A stretch of 64,000 bases of DNA from Triatoma infestans (taxonomy: Eukaryota > Arthropoda > Insecta > Hemiptera > Reduviidae): assembly GCA_011037195.1 (NCBI GenBank), contig JAAEAF010004375.1:17746-81745 (forward strand), given 5' to 3'. The notes beneath the pieces are model-generated. The model was given only the letters and a program-made list of their open reading frames with translations, ran no database searches and was not told the origin of the DNA. The translations under genes were made by a program, and so were the position numbers. Positions within the stretch are counted from its first letter, which is position 1, and each line of letters opens with the position of its first letter. Of this stretch, positions 1 through 11,332 are shown piece after piece.

Positions 1-612
1 GTTACCTTCGACTTAGAATTAATTTAAAAAAATTAAATTTATATGCCACATCCGGTTGTTTTCAGACAACTTGTTAAGATTTTCCATCTGTGGTAGATAC
101 TATTCGATTCTGGCTAGTGAGATATGTATTTTGTGTAACAGAGCACCAGAATCGTTGAACCATATTTTATTTACTTGTCCTGCCTTGAATCATTTAAGAT
201 TGTTATACTTGCACGACTATGAATGTGCCGTTAGCACACTATTAAGCGATCTTCATCACATTCAAAAACTGAACAACATTTACAATTATTACTTTCTACA
301 CGCCATGTCACTAAAGGAACTTATAAATTAATAATTCCCTGTTATTTGTTTCATTTGATTTACTCTAAATGTTCCTTTATAGTTCAAGTTTTATGTATAT
401 TTATTTTCTTGCCAGAATTAGCATTGTCCAGATTTATTATTTTCAGTTTTTTTTGTTTCCGATGAAGTGTCTTTTATATATTTAATTTCCTTTAATTTAT
501 TTTTTGTAGTTTGTTTCATTTTTATAAACTAAATGAGATGTTTTATTTTCCCTAGATTTTGTATTCAATTTATTTTTAATTTTTGTACTGACCCATTTCT
601 ATCTGTAAAAAA
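1..612 (+). pseudogene. LINE 3' end: C-terminal Zn-knuckle region plus 3' UTR
   Basis: An open stretch at about 56-331 encodes CILCNRAPESLNHILFTCPA, the cysteine/histidine cluster (C-x2-C-x7-H-x4-C) found at the extreme C-terminus of many non-LTR retrotransposon ORF2 proteins, downstream of the reverse transcriptase. It ends in a stop and is followed by about 280 bp of AT-rich sequence that would be its 3' UTR. The frame is closed upstream, so only the tail of the element is present, or it is cut by the window edge and already mutated. The minus-strand LINE tail near 41230-41440 carries a similar cluster (CSLCNRNE..HFLAICP), so the two may be one family. The exact 3' end before the TIR15 copy at 613 is not defined. 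Confidence 0.6.
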
Positions 613-1600
613 TCTGGTGTGAAACACTCACACAACTTTCTCTTACTCCAGTTCTCAAAATTAAATTGACAAATTTGATAGTTTGTGTACCAAATTTAAT
701 GAAATTTGTCAAAAACTGAAAAAATCTATTCAGTAAAAGCGCACTTCCGGTTTACTGATTTTCTTCACACCCGAAATTTTGGCCAACTATTTATTTCTAA
801 TTAATTTCATTTGGATGATAGAGTTGTATAATCAAGTATGATAACACTTTAGAGGAAGCTGTAACCCTACCCCTCTCCTAAAAGTGCCCTTAAATGAATT
901 TTTCCAGAGAAATGTTTTATATAAAAGTTGTAGATCTTTGAATGTTTAGTTTATATGTGTAGTTTCAAGAAAATCGTCGGGGCCATTTTTGAGAAAATCG
1001 CGAAAAAGTGAAAAAATCATATTTAGTAGTGTTAAAACAAAAGCACTTCCGGTTTTCCGATTTTTCTCAAACTCGGAATTTCAACAAGAGATTTAATTCT
1101 AATTAACAATATTTAAATGACCGAATTGTCTAATAACCTGAAATAGCACTTTAGAGGGTAACCTAACCCCACCCCTCCCCCAGAAGGGCCCTTAAATCAA
1201 TTTTCCCAGAGAAATGTTTCAAATAAAAGTTGTAGCTCCTTGTATATGTAGTTGATGTATCAAGTTTAAAGAAAATCCTTGGAGCCATTTTTGAGAAAAA
1301 CGCAAAAAAGTAAAAAGTCAACTAGTAAAGTGGTACTTCCGGTTGAGGAATTTTGACAGATAACGCACAGTCAGATCGCATGGTGATACCTAAACGGAAT
1401 ATTAAGTTTCAGTTTTCTACGGTTTTTTGTTTTTGAACTATGCGGTTCACATACACACACACACAACACACACAGACCATTTGCTAAAAACCACTTTTTT
1501 GGACTCAGGGGACCTCAAAACGGATATTACCGGTGAAAAGTCGATATCGAAAATTTGACACGATTACAATACTTCCTCTTACTAGGAGTAAGAGAAAGTA
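613..1600 (+). mobile_element. TIR15 repeat, full-length copy
   Basis: The copy starts with TCTGGTGTGAAACACTCACA, then ACTTTCTCTTACTCC, and ends with TTACTAGGAGTAAGAGAAAGT. The two 15-mers are inverted copies of each other. In between, ACTTCCGGTT recurs at the head of three successive units (about 745, 1043 and 1330). The first two units are clearly the same roughly 300-bp module, running through TTTATTTCTAATTAATTT, CCCACCCCTCCC, AAATAAAAGTTGTAG and TTTTTGAGAAAATCG. The third unit differs and carries a short CA tract and the ACCACTTTTTTGGACTCAGG motif. No credible ORF is present. It could be a non-autonomous DNA transposon or another modular repeat; a target-site duplication was not recognised. 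Confidence 0.8.
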
Positions 1601-2339
1601 AAACTGAAGTTTAAACAAATAAATTATCTATCTATTATCTTTGCAAGCAAGTTTTCATGTGAGAGAAGATGAACATAACTTATTATGGATAAGTAGGTTT
1701 TCAGTTGTAAAAACCAATTATGGGGCAGATATTGTTGTTTACTATAAAAAATAATCCATTTGGTCTAACAGATAATGCATACTACAATATTACATCCTTC
1801 CAGATTGATGATACACCATGTTGTAATAGATCAAAAAATTTGAAATCTTACTGCTTTCTGCCGCATAATATTCAATATTCAATTATTTCAAATGAGTTTT
1901 TATAAAACTTTAAAATAACTTAATTAGAAGAAACTAATATACGAATTGAATAAATCGTAAGAATTAATTAATTTTTTTTTTTTAGTTTTAAATGAATTTC
2001 AGTTTCCTCCTATTTTTCACATTTTCATTTTTGGGGAAAACAAATGTAAGAAAAAAATTATGAAATAATTATGTTAACTATTAATTAAAAAAAAAATATA
2101 ATATCTTTTAAATATAAAGTTTAAAAAAGTAATCAAGGAACACATATTCTTTTTTTTTTTACTTTATTACGCAAAAATTGTATGTTATGATTAACTCACC
2201 ATTTTTTTTTTTTTTTTTTGGCTATTAAATAATGATTTAGGAAGAAGGTGATCAAAAATATTTTTATTTTTATTTTATTTAATAATTAACTCATTCTAAG
2301 AATAAAAAGAAAATTATATGTTACTTTTTTATTCCTTTT

Positions 2340-2371
<32 letters not shown>

Positions 2372-3060
2372 TAAATACTACGTTTTGTAGAAAATATTAT
2401 GGGTTTGGTGTTTTGTAGAAAATAGTGTAATAAGGCGAAAGTATTTTTATTTTTTTTATTTTTTAAAAAAAAGATCCATTTTTAAGTTTTATGAAAGTAA
2501 ATTAAATATTGTAAAATAATTAACATAATTCTAAAAGTTTATATATATCATAGCCGACAAAGTAATTACTTCATTTTGGACTTAATATTTTTTTTTAATT
2601 TTTAATTATTTGTAATTTTATTGTTTCTACGTAATGAAGTGGATTAGAAAAGCAGATATATCGCTACCGTTTTTAGTTCAAAATTATATTAAAATTGTTA
2701 GAAAGAAGGAAGTTATAGAAATTTTTCTCTTGTTTATTATTGTTAAGATAAGCCGTAAATGTTTTTTTTTCAAAGGGGGGGGAGGTAAATATCAAAGAAG
2801 AAATTATAATATGCTTTGTCACACAGTTAATTCAAGGGTGCATACTATGAATGATGTTATTAATGGTATCTCTCTTCCCAGGCTTGCTGTAGTTGAAGAC
2901 GTAGCACCTCTTTTTTTACATTGGATTAGAGTCATCTTACATTCGTACATGACCTATGAGAACTAAAATCCAGAACACGAGCTGGCCAAAGGAAAATTTC
3001 TACTTGTTTTATCTCTTTGGAAAAAAAAACATTCCTTTATTTGTCCATATGTTACAATCG
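1601..3060. other. AT-rich unique or degraded intronic sequence
   Basis: Very AT-rich with many T and A homopolymers (for example near 2200, 2350 and 2770). Short open frames here have no recognisable domain. At about 3050-3100 there is a short TIR15 tail-like fragment (CAGTAAGAAAAAGTAAAA). No gene can be supported. Confidence 0.6.
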
Positions 3061-3463
3061 TAATTTTTTCGTCTTACGGCAGTAAGAAAAAGTAAAAGTG
3101 CCTATCACAGTATTTACAAAGAATACTAAGGTTTTAAGACAAAATTTCAAAAAGGGGCATTGGGTTCCTCGAAATTTATTTATTTATTTATTTTTTTTTT
3201 TTGAAATGAACTAAATATATTTAAAGTTTAAAATCGAGCAAATGTTCTTTAACTCTTTCAACTTTAATGGTCACCCTTCAAAGGGGAAACACAGTAACAA
3301 GAAATTTTATTACCATGATCATGTCAACATTTTCGAAATTCATGTTTTTTTTTAATAAAAAAAGTAAACAACAAAAAAAATTAGCCACAATTAAAATTTT
3401 TGTTTTTGATGCAACTGTACCAAAAAATATTTTAAAAAAGAAAAACTACAGGATGGTCAAACA

Positions 3464-3885
3464 ATTCAGGATGGATCTCAACTCTGGTACTCCCTCCCCG
3501 GGTTGCGGCAGGTCAAGATCTGGTTGGGAAATTATAACCAACGGAGGTCGGAGGCCTGCATTGGATTGAGCAAGAACAAGCTCCGCGTAGTTACGGGTTT
3601 CCTCACGGGGCATTGCCGACTTAGAGGACACCTGGTGAAGCTGGTTTTGGAAAGTGACAGCTCATGCAGATTCTGTGGGGAGTTGGAGGAAACTCCACTA
3701 CATCCCCTAACAGACTGCGAGGCTGCCACTCAGAGAAGGTTCAGGAACCTGGGTAGCTACCAGGTGTAGGAGGGGGACATACCCTCTCTAGAGCCCGTCA
3801 GGGTATTAGGATTCCTCAGGGATCTTAACTTGATGGAGGTGTTGTAGAACGGATGTTCAATTGGAAAAAAAAAAAAAAAAAAAAA
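3464..3885 (+). pseudogene. LINE 3' end with C-terminal Zn-knuckle and poly(A) tail
   Basis: The frame at about 3503-3769 reads NKLRVVTGFLTGHCRLRGHL followed by CRFCGELEETPLHPLTDCE. This is the post-RNase-H C-terminal segment of an I/Jockey/R1-type non-LTR retrotransposon, with its C-x2-C...H...C cluster. A stop and about 90 bp of 3' UTR follow, then a pure A tract (3865-3885). The same segment occurs in mutated form at about 19400-19700, so this family has at least two 5'-truncated copies here. Similar 50-bp sequences lie just before (3418-3463) and just after (3889-3944), either as an unusually long target duplication or a local repeat. GC content is visibly higher than its surroundings, as expected for a former coding sequence. 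Confidence 0.75.
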
Positions 3886-4021
3886 CCTGTACAAAAAATA
3901 TTTTTTGTCAAAAGAAAAACTGCAGGACAGGATGGTCAAAAAATAAATTGTGATACCATCGCATTTGACACGAAAGATTTTTTAATAAAAATTCCTCACC
4001 AGAAGTCCCGATCTTTATTTG

Positions 4022-4052
<31 letters not shown>

Positions 4053-4324
4053 AAAATTTCATTTTTTGTGGAGGTTCTGGTGGAACAGTAGTGTCAAGTG
4101 TATCTCTAAATCGCTACTTCAGTACAAAAAAAATATAATTGTTCTGTATCCAAAATAATATTAATTAACTTTAGAAGCATTGGTCGAATACTAAAACTGA
4201 AGAAAAACAGTTAACCGGAAATATAACTTTAGAGTATCGGATTTTTTTTTTTTTGTGAATTTTTTCGATTTCCTTCAAACTTAGAATACTAACTCCACAT
4301 ATATATAAACCTATCAATTTTTAT

Positions 4325-4622
4325 TTAATATGAGAAGAGTCGGAATTAGCTTGCTTCCGCATGCTATCTGGACACGGCTATTTATCGGCCTATCTCTATC
4401 GAATTGGAGTGGGTGGCGGACCCACCCATCCTGCATCTTGTGCGGAGGGAAAACTATGATTTCACAGTACCTTGACTTTTATGTCCTCGCTTAGCAGAAC
4501 GTGAGGAGTAATTTTATTAATATCGGAGATCAATGGAGAGATCGATATTGTATTGGGAAGCCAGAAGATGATTGGCTGAATAGCTGTGACCAATAATGAC
4601 GTAGGTAAAAAAAAAAAAAAAA
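4325..4622 (+). pseudogene. LINE C-terminal fragment with A-rich tail
   Basis: A GC-richer block translates in one frame as LLPHAIWTRLFIGLSLSNWS, then PSCILCGGKTMISQYLDF, again the terminal Cys/His region of a LINE ORF2. Stops interrupt the end of the frame. The block ends in a run of about 16 A bases (4608-4622). It interrupts TIR15-like sequence: opposite-orientation module text is visible at about 4200-4320 and resumes at about 4680. It is a 5'-truncated retro-insertion; no target duplication was identified. Confidence 0.55.
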
Positions 4623-4679
4623 TCTTAAATTAAAACGTTAAATTCCAAATTTTGTATCTGTTCAGTATTATTGGCGCTG

Positions 4680-5090
4680 TTTTCTGGACTGCAATATAAT
4701 CATTCACTATTACCTGCAGGCATCCCTACTATCTCTATTATATTAGGTAGGACAACTTTAAAGAAAATTGTCAATATCAATTAGAGTATAGAGAAAAATC
4801 GTTTGAGTGGACCAGATTTTTCCAAACAAAATTATTTTAGGTTCGCTTTTTTGTGTAGCTAAGGGGTAAGTTTATCATCTCTAAATTGTCTGAGCTTGAT
4901 GCTAGCGCTGTCATGCTGTCGGCCACTTAGTAACTAACATTTAACTATCAGGTCCTAAAACCAACCTGAGTAAAGTTACAGCTCTATACCACGTATATAT
5001 TTATTAAAAACTTGATCTTTATAGAAAATGAACAAATAGAATTGTAAGAACATTTGGAGTAAGAGAAAGTTGTGTGATTGCTTCACATTT
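4680..5090 (-). mobile_element. TIR15 variant copy, inverted, diverged
   Basis: At about 5058-5090 GGAGTAAGAGAAAGTTGTGTG, then a degraded TTCACA, is the reverse complement of the family head. Inside, GGACTGCAATATAATCATTC and the TACCTGC region match the inner text of the copy at 44461-45055, which defines a second, shorter subfamily. The distal end is interrupted by the LINE tail at 4325-4622 and is hard to follow. No coding capacity. Confidence 0.5.
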
Positions 5091-5808
5091 AGAATATGTA
5101 TATATATATATTTTATGAGTATGAGATTACAGTCCTGAAAACACAAATATATATACTCGTATGTAGATTTCAAGTAAAGGCAACATCAGTAGTGTTATAT
5201 CTTTAAACTAAACTATTATTATCAGTTTATTAAATGACAATCTTTAATGTAATTGATTATAATAAAGAACAGATAAAATATTAAATTAGTTTCTATTATC
5301 AATAATGATTAAACATATGTTTATTATTACAACACAATTTTTGCTTGCTTTTCTTATATTATTACATTATAAAAATCAGTAATTGAATTTGTCTTTCTAA
5401 TCTTCTAATAAATTCATTTTTAAAATAAAATTAATTATATTTATACAATTTTAAATCCAATTATTCTAAATTGATGTTTTATTAACATTTTAATTTAGCT
5501 AGTTATTATAAAACTCATTTCTATTAGTGATTATTAATAATCATTTTATTGATTATTTTTCTTAGAATATGAGATCATCTTTTATACACCTGATCTTCCA
5601 GGTTGATGATCACATTCCTTGGAGCATTCCAGGTGCGCTTATTTCTTTTGCATTTAATTACTGATCTATATCTACTACTTGAGATCAACCTCATACCACA
5701 GCCACAGTTATGGAGAGAAAAATTGTTTCGCGGATTAAATAATTTTATTTTTTTGGAACAATAATCTAAAATATGGAGTGATATTGATTGAATAAAAAAA
5801 AAAAAAAA
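5091..5808. other. AT-rich intronic sequence
   Basis: Long A/T-dominated stretch with short TA dinucleotide runs near 5098-5111. I see no exon borders, repeat termini or RNA genes in it. Confidence 0.5.
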
Positions 5809-6487
5809 TCTGGTGTGAAACACTCACACAACTTTCTCTTACTCCTGTTCTCAAAATTATAATTGGCAAATGTTATAGTTTCTGTACAAAATTTAACGAA
5901 ATTCGTCAAAAACTGAAAAAAACTGTTCAGTAAAAGCGCACTTCCGGCTTACTAATTTTCTTAAAACTTGGAATTTTGGCCATCTATTTATTCCTAATTA
6001 ATTTTGTTTGAATGATAGAATTGTATAATCAACTGTGATACCACTTTAGAGGAAGCTGTAACCCCATCCCTCCCCTAAAAGTGCATTTAAATGAATTTTC
6101 CCAGATATATGTTTTGAATAAAAGATGTAGATCTTTGCATGGTTAGTTTATATACGAAGTTTCAAGAAAATCGTCTAAACCATTTTTGAGAAAATTGCAA
6201 AAACGTAAAAAAAACAACTAGTAAAGTGTACTTCCGGTTGAGGAATTTTGACAGATAACGCAACGTCAGATCCCATGGTGATACCTAAACGTAATATCAG
6301 GTTTCAAGTTTCTGCAGTTTTTCATTTTTGAGCTATGCTGTTCACATACACACACACAGAGACCATTTGCTAAAAACCACTTTTTTGGACTAAGGGAACC
6401 TCAAAAGGATATTTCCAGTGAAAACTCGATATCGAAAATTTGACAAGATTACTATACTTCCTCTTACTAGGAGTAAGAGAAAGTAAA
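5809..6487 (+). mobile_element. TIR15 repeat, copy lacking one module
   Basis: Head TCTGGTGTGAAACACTC at 5809, preceded by 16 A bases, and tail GGAGTAAGAGAAAGT ending near 6484. It runs through the first module and then goes straight into the terminal unit (ACTTCCGGTTGAGG at about 6230). It therefore lacks one internal module and is about 680 bp against about 990 bp for the full form. This is direct evidence that the internal units can be lost or gained as blocks. Confidence 0.8.
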
Positions 6488-7700
6488 AGTTGATCTTCGT
6501 ATTTATGAATCTAATTATATTTACAGTCGAAGCTCATCAGCAGAATTGCTAAAGTGATGCCTGTATAAAACATTAGTTAGACCGGTCGCTACAGCATTAC
6601 AGCCTTTCTGAGCAGCACTGCCCCTTTCTATCGCGAAAATTTGAAAATGGTTCCGGTGACTGGATCACCTCAAATGAACCTGCATTTTTCTATCGCAAAA
6701 TCCATTTGTTAACATAACTATGGGAAAAGATTGTAGCGTCCAATGGACGACACTACATTGAATAACATATATGGTCCCTACCTTTTTAATAAAGTTAAAA
6801 TTGTGTAGCAAAAAACAGAGAGAATTAATTCATCCACCATACACATATATCACATTTTGTAATTTCCATAGAATTCGCCGTACACTAGTGATTCTCTTAC
6901 TTCAGTAAGTATTTTGCATTGTTTCTTTTTATCACAGCACTCCCAGAATCCTGGGAGTTGCTGTTTCCTTGATGGAAAAATATATATTTAAAACAGAATC
7001 TTGGTGCATAATAATAATATTTATTTCTTTACATTAGCCTCCTGCAATTCCCATCCATTTCTGTCAGTTACAAGGCTTTCAATTTCTTCCCTCCATACAT
7101 TTATCAATCATTGCTGTCTGGTTGTATGTAGCTGTTCCGATTATAGTTTTTTTTTTTGAGGATTGAAGAGCGACGGAAGTTGTTGCATTTTAATCAATTT
7201 ATCTATATTTAGCTCTTGGGATAGGCGGCACTGTACAAATTCCGAAAGTATGAAAATGACATCAATCCTTTTCGCTTAGCAACATGAATTTTTCTGATAA
7301 ATATTTCTTTCGAAGAAAAAAAAAAAAAAAATCTCATATTGCATATGTGGACATTTTTTCCTATTCAGATCCGTGATTAATCGTCTATTTACTTTCTCGT
7401 ATTCTCGGTATGAGCAAATGTTTCGATTGAGTCAAATTTTGAAAAATGCATTTTTACCAGACTGCATTTTTTACGTATCAAATTTTTTACAAGCTTTGAG
7501 GTCTTCTAAGTACGAAAAACAATGTGTTAAGCGAACGGTGTGTGTTAATAAAATATTTCATTAAATATTCGGATAAAATCCATCAACCGGAAGTGCGAGT
7601 TTACAGAATGTTTTTTATAGTTTTGCGTACTTTTTTTTCCAAAACGATTCCAATGCTATTAAAAAATAAAAAAAAATAGCGAAAGAGGATTGATTGTTCT
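6488..7700. other. Unassigned intronic sequence with weak repeat traces
   Basis: Mixed composition. The stretch 6520-6780 (TATCGCGAAAATTTG, later repeated as TATCGCAAAATCC) may be an old DNA-transposon remnant but has no clear termini. At about 7585-7640 an AACCGGAAGTGCGAGTTTAC motif is a TIR15 module fragment in reverse orientation. No gene is supportable. Confidence 0.4.
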
Positions 7701-7709
7701 ATTAAAATC

Positions 7710-7800
7710 CGCGTAGAGGCGCCACAGTACATGACTGACCGCCAAGCTGAGATGCATTGGACGGTAGTAGGTTCGATTCCCAGTTTTGGTCTGACCGGAA
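7710..7800 (+). repeat. tRNA-like SINE remnant (B box only)
   Basis: GGTTCGATTCC at about 7769-7779 is a perfect RNA polymerase III B box, about 45 bp downstream of a possible, poorly matching A-box region. An ATA-rich tail (AATAATAATAATAG) lies about 60 bp further on. It looks like the remains of a tRNA-derived SINE of a type not otherwise seen here; a full tRNA cloverleaf cannot be folded. Confidence 0.4.
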
Positions 7801-8164
7801 CCTTATCTATGGTTTGTCATAAAGCCGGCCTTTAAAAAAAATAATAATAATAGGCACTTCTTTACTTTATTTTCTCTTGAAGACTAATAAAATAAAGAAA
7901 GTTATTGCAACCGTTTTTGAGAAAATCCCCCTAACATTGAAAAAAAAAATTGCAAACATTCGATAAATTTGATCTCCATTCAAACTGATGCATATCCTTC
8001 AGATCAATTTTTTTAATATCATTTTCAAATATGGAAAAATTATTTTTCTGCGTAATTCGAAATCGTAGCATAACATATAAAATGACCGTTTTTTTTTTAT
8101 TTAAAAAAAGAAATCAATTTTTTTATTACCTTTTTGAATTTTTATTAAAATTCAAAATATAGCC

Positions 8165-9142
8165 TGTTATGTTTGGCTGTTGTAAGCCATCTTTCTGCCA
8201 GTTGTTGGATCCTTCACTGATACCATTCCTTGGGTTTGGATCAAAAAAACTTCCTACACTCCCAATTTCTAATCGGGTGAAGTTATTAAATTTTCTCCTG
8301 CAAAGAAATTATGTCCTAATCCGAAACGTCACAATAGTCGGATGGCGCTAAGTCTAAGACTTACACGGTGAGTGTAAAATAAATTCAATACCATCAAGTT
8401 CATCAATTATTTCTTTAGTCTGACAGAAGGTGTGTAGCTGAACGTTATCTTGCTGAAACAAAACTTGCTAGCGATTGACCAAAGCTGGATAACGCTGGGC
8501 AATTTTTGACTACATTCTATCCAGTTTCTGGTATTGATTGTCAGAATTCATGAAAATTCCATTGGGAACGAATTCTTTATAAATTACTCCTTCATAGTAC
8601 CAAAAAATGCACAAAATCTACTTTTTCTCAAATTGTCCTTTTGCACCAACCGCAAATGCCGTTTGACCGCGATCCACTTCTCATCACATGTCACACTATT
8701 CTTTTGTAGATGGATTTTTTAAAAAAAGAATTTGGCAAGAATCCAATCTCCTAGCAGCCTGTTGAGGTGCAAATTCATGCAGCATTAACCTATATCTTCT
8801 TTTTTACCTTCCCCGTGGTAGAGAGATGGCAGCTAACGGTGTCTTTAGACATTGGCAGATCTGCATCAAGTGCACGAGTACTTGTGGTTGGATTTGATTC
8901 GATAGCTTCCCTTACAGACTTCTTAACGTCACATCCTGCCCCAAACTTGTCTTCCTTTCTAAGGTTCGTATCTCTACTATTAAATTGTTTGAACGCCGGA
9001 CGGTACGCTGATCAAGGATATCTTCCCCTTCGTCTTTACATAAAGCCCGCGTAACTTCAGTAGCTAAACACTTTGTAAAATTCCTAATATATCGTAAAAC
9101 ACAGTCACGGTTTTCTAAAAAAAAAAAGGCCACAATTGTCAT
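8165..9142 (-). pseudogene. Decayed mariner-type transposase
   Basis: Read on the minus strand with frameshifts, the block carries the hallmarks of a Tc1/mariner transposase. First comes an N-terminal helix-turn-helix region with RTVRRSNN, then NPTTSTRALDADLPMSKDTV (about 8850-8925). It is followed by a helix resembling the mariner linker, and near 8445-8460 a FQQDNVQLHT-like segment. That segment is the second catalytic Asp context, normally HQDNARPH. Downstream text (about 8160-8330) resembles the PSDYHLFRS-type C-terminus only loosely. Full mariner transposases are about 340 residues, which fits the roughly 980-bp span. Many stops and indels make it non-functional. Flanking inverted repeats were not identified. 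The assignment to mariner is firm; the subfamily is unknown. Confidence 0.7.
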
Positions 9143-10083
9143 GACTATGAAGGGGACATCATACTATGTATAGAAACACTTTGCAGAGTCTAAAGATTAA
9201 TGTATCAGACTTAAGTGGATATGTTTTAAAGTCCATGGAACTTCTTTAGTTAGATAAACGGGTATTTTTTTTTTTTGTAGATATATATATGTAATTAGCT
9301 CAACCTATAGTTTTTTCTCAAAACTACAAAGAGAAAGTAAAAATGGTAATATAAAAACTTGAATTTTACGATCAGCCTCACATCAGTTCATTCTTGCTTT
9401 GAATTCTCTAACGATCTATAAACATTTCACCACAAAAAAAAAAAAAAAAAGAATCCTAATTTAGCCAATAACATTAACTGTTTGTGGAAGTGGTCAGTTT
9501 TGTTTACAATGGTTAGAAGAATTCTATCGGCAGTTCCGTTTTTCCAACTACCAATTCTTTCATGTTTGAAAGGTAATAAAAATTCTGTTAATTGGTATAA
9601 GAGAAGTTATATAGTGTGCAGTGGTGAACGACGTGTGTGGCCTCCTGAACGTTTCAATATTTATATCTGCGGGCACCACCAATCACACCGCACTCTTCTT
9701 GGCTGTGGTACCATCGTCTCGCCCGCCACCATCATGCCACGGATCACATAATATTATTATTCTCCCTATCTTCTTTTTAATGTTGTTATTTGTTGTTCAA
9801 GACAAGATCATTTAAAAATAACTAAAATTTTTATTATATTTCATGGATATTTTTATTACATTTTGCATTCTTTATTATTTATTATTAATTTCAATTTTTT
9901 GAATATTAGAGCAGGGAATTCTCCAATTATTTAACTTATTGGTCAAGTTTTTATGCATCAAGTTAAATGCGAATTATGTCTATGTATAAGCCCATCAATA
10001 TTAAGGAACTATTGTAGAAATTTAATTTTTTAATAATCATTGATTTCTCCTCTTAATTAAAATATATATTAATTATCTGTTTT
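9143..10083. other. Intronic sequence with a GC-richer island
   Basis: Mostly AT-rich. Exceptions are the candidate leader exon at 9509-9572 and a distinctly GC-rich, non-repeat-like island at about 9615-9750. The island has open reading text in two frames and no recognised domain. It could be an exon of unknown protein, a regulatory element or an unrecognised repeat. Confidence 0.35.
9509..9572 (+). CDS. Speculative first coding exon (signal peptide) of the cv-2-like gene
   Basis: An ATG opens 21 codons plus one base, followed directly by GTAATA, a weak but usable donor. The translation MVRRILSAVPFFQLPILSCL resembles a short signal peptide: basic N-terminus, hydrophobic centre, small or polar end. 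The single leftover G would join the GT at the start of the exon at 32632 to make a glycine codon, so the phases agree. A secreted BMP modulator needs such a leader just before its first VWC domain. Against it: a phase match arises by chance one time in three, the donor lacks G at +5, and a 23-kb intron would be needed. I saw no promoter signature upstream. Treat it as a hypothesis. Confidence 0.2.
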
Positions 10084-10752
10084 TACTTTCTCTTATTTGC
10101 TGTTAAGAGGAAGTATCGTAATTCTTGTCAAAGTTTCGATATCGAGTTTTCACCGGAAATATACGTTCTGAGGAGTCCAGAAAAGTGATTTTTAAATACT
10201 GGTCTGTTTTTTTTTTTTACTTTTTCTTATTCTTCTTTGTTTCCTTCAACAGTACCTTTAACGGGTGAATTAATTAAGTAATTAATTTTCACATGCGTGT
10301 ATGTGTGTATGGGGAGTGGCAGAACTAACTTAAAAACGGAAAATCGCTGCACTTTCAAAAATGATATTTAATTGAAAGTTCTGTCAACGGATCTGGACTG
10401 CTTTTTTTTAAACATTCTAATATAAACTACATATATTAGGAGCTAGAACTTTTATTTTTTTGTAACATTATTCGAAAAACTTCATTTAAAGGGAGTTTCG
10501 GGGGAAAGATGGTGTTATGTTTTCCTCTAAAATGCTATTTTAAATTATTACTGTGCGATTTCTTCATCTAAATTTATATTAATCATAGTTACATGTATTC
10601 CCAAAATCCATTACCACCTTTTTTATTGCCAATTGCTCCCTCTTCCTGTTTGAAGACACCCTGAAAAGTACGACTAGCCCTGCGATACTGAAGCGCTTAA
10701 GCGCTGAAGTTATCCTTATCTGCTACCCCCAAGATGAATGGCTACATATATA

Positions 10753-11332
10753 CAGGGTGACCAGAGTTATATGCTCCACCCACTTTTTTTTTAAACGGCG
10801 GGAAATTTCGAAAAAATAGAAAACACGTATTTAATCATTTTTAGTCTAGTTTATTTTCAGTGATTAATCCATTTTTTTATACCCCAATATCCCGAGATAC
10901 AGCATCCAACTTTTTTTTTTCAAATGGAACATTATATTTTTTTTGCATATTTTTATAGTAATTGAGCCTCTAAAAAAATTATAAAAAAAAAATTTAAAAT
11001 CGGTTAGGCTTTTCAAAAGTTATGGTAATTTAAAATATGAAAAACAAATTTCAGTTTAATGTCAAAATTACCTTATTTTTTCTTTAAAGAAGCTCTTCAA
11101 ACTGGGCACCATCAACGGATAGGCAAGCCAAAGCTCTGGACTCCCACGCTCTGTTTGTAGCAGCACTTAGGTGGCAAAGTCAACATCTAGGCAGACTAGA
11201 GTTATTCGACGTTCCATATCTTCGACTGAAGTCATGGGATTAAGGTTACTGTACATTTATTTTTTAGATATCCCCACAAAAAAAAGTCGTTTAAAAAAAA
11301 AGTGGGTGGAGCATATAACTCTGGTCACCCTA
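10753..11332. mobile_element. Mariner-type MITE with 30-bp terminal inverted repeats
   Basis: CAGGGTGACCAGAGTTATAT and the following GCTCCACCCAC at the left end are mirrored at the right end by GTGGGTGGAGCATATAACTC and TGGTCACCCT. The outermost base differs (C versus T). TA dinucleotides sit at both borders (10751-10752 and 11333-11334), the signature duplication of Tc1/mariner insertion. The interior is AT-rich with no transposase frame, so it needed a helper. It disrupts the RNase H reading frame of the LINE around it, which dates it after that insertion. Confidence 0.8.

Noticed and set aside
2634..2966. 110-codon open frame
   Set aside because: Low-complexity Lys/Ile/Phe residues from homopolymers and no conserved motif.
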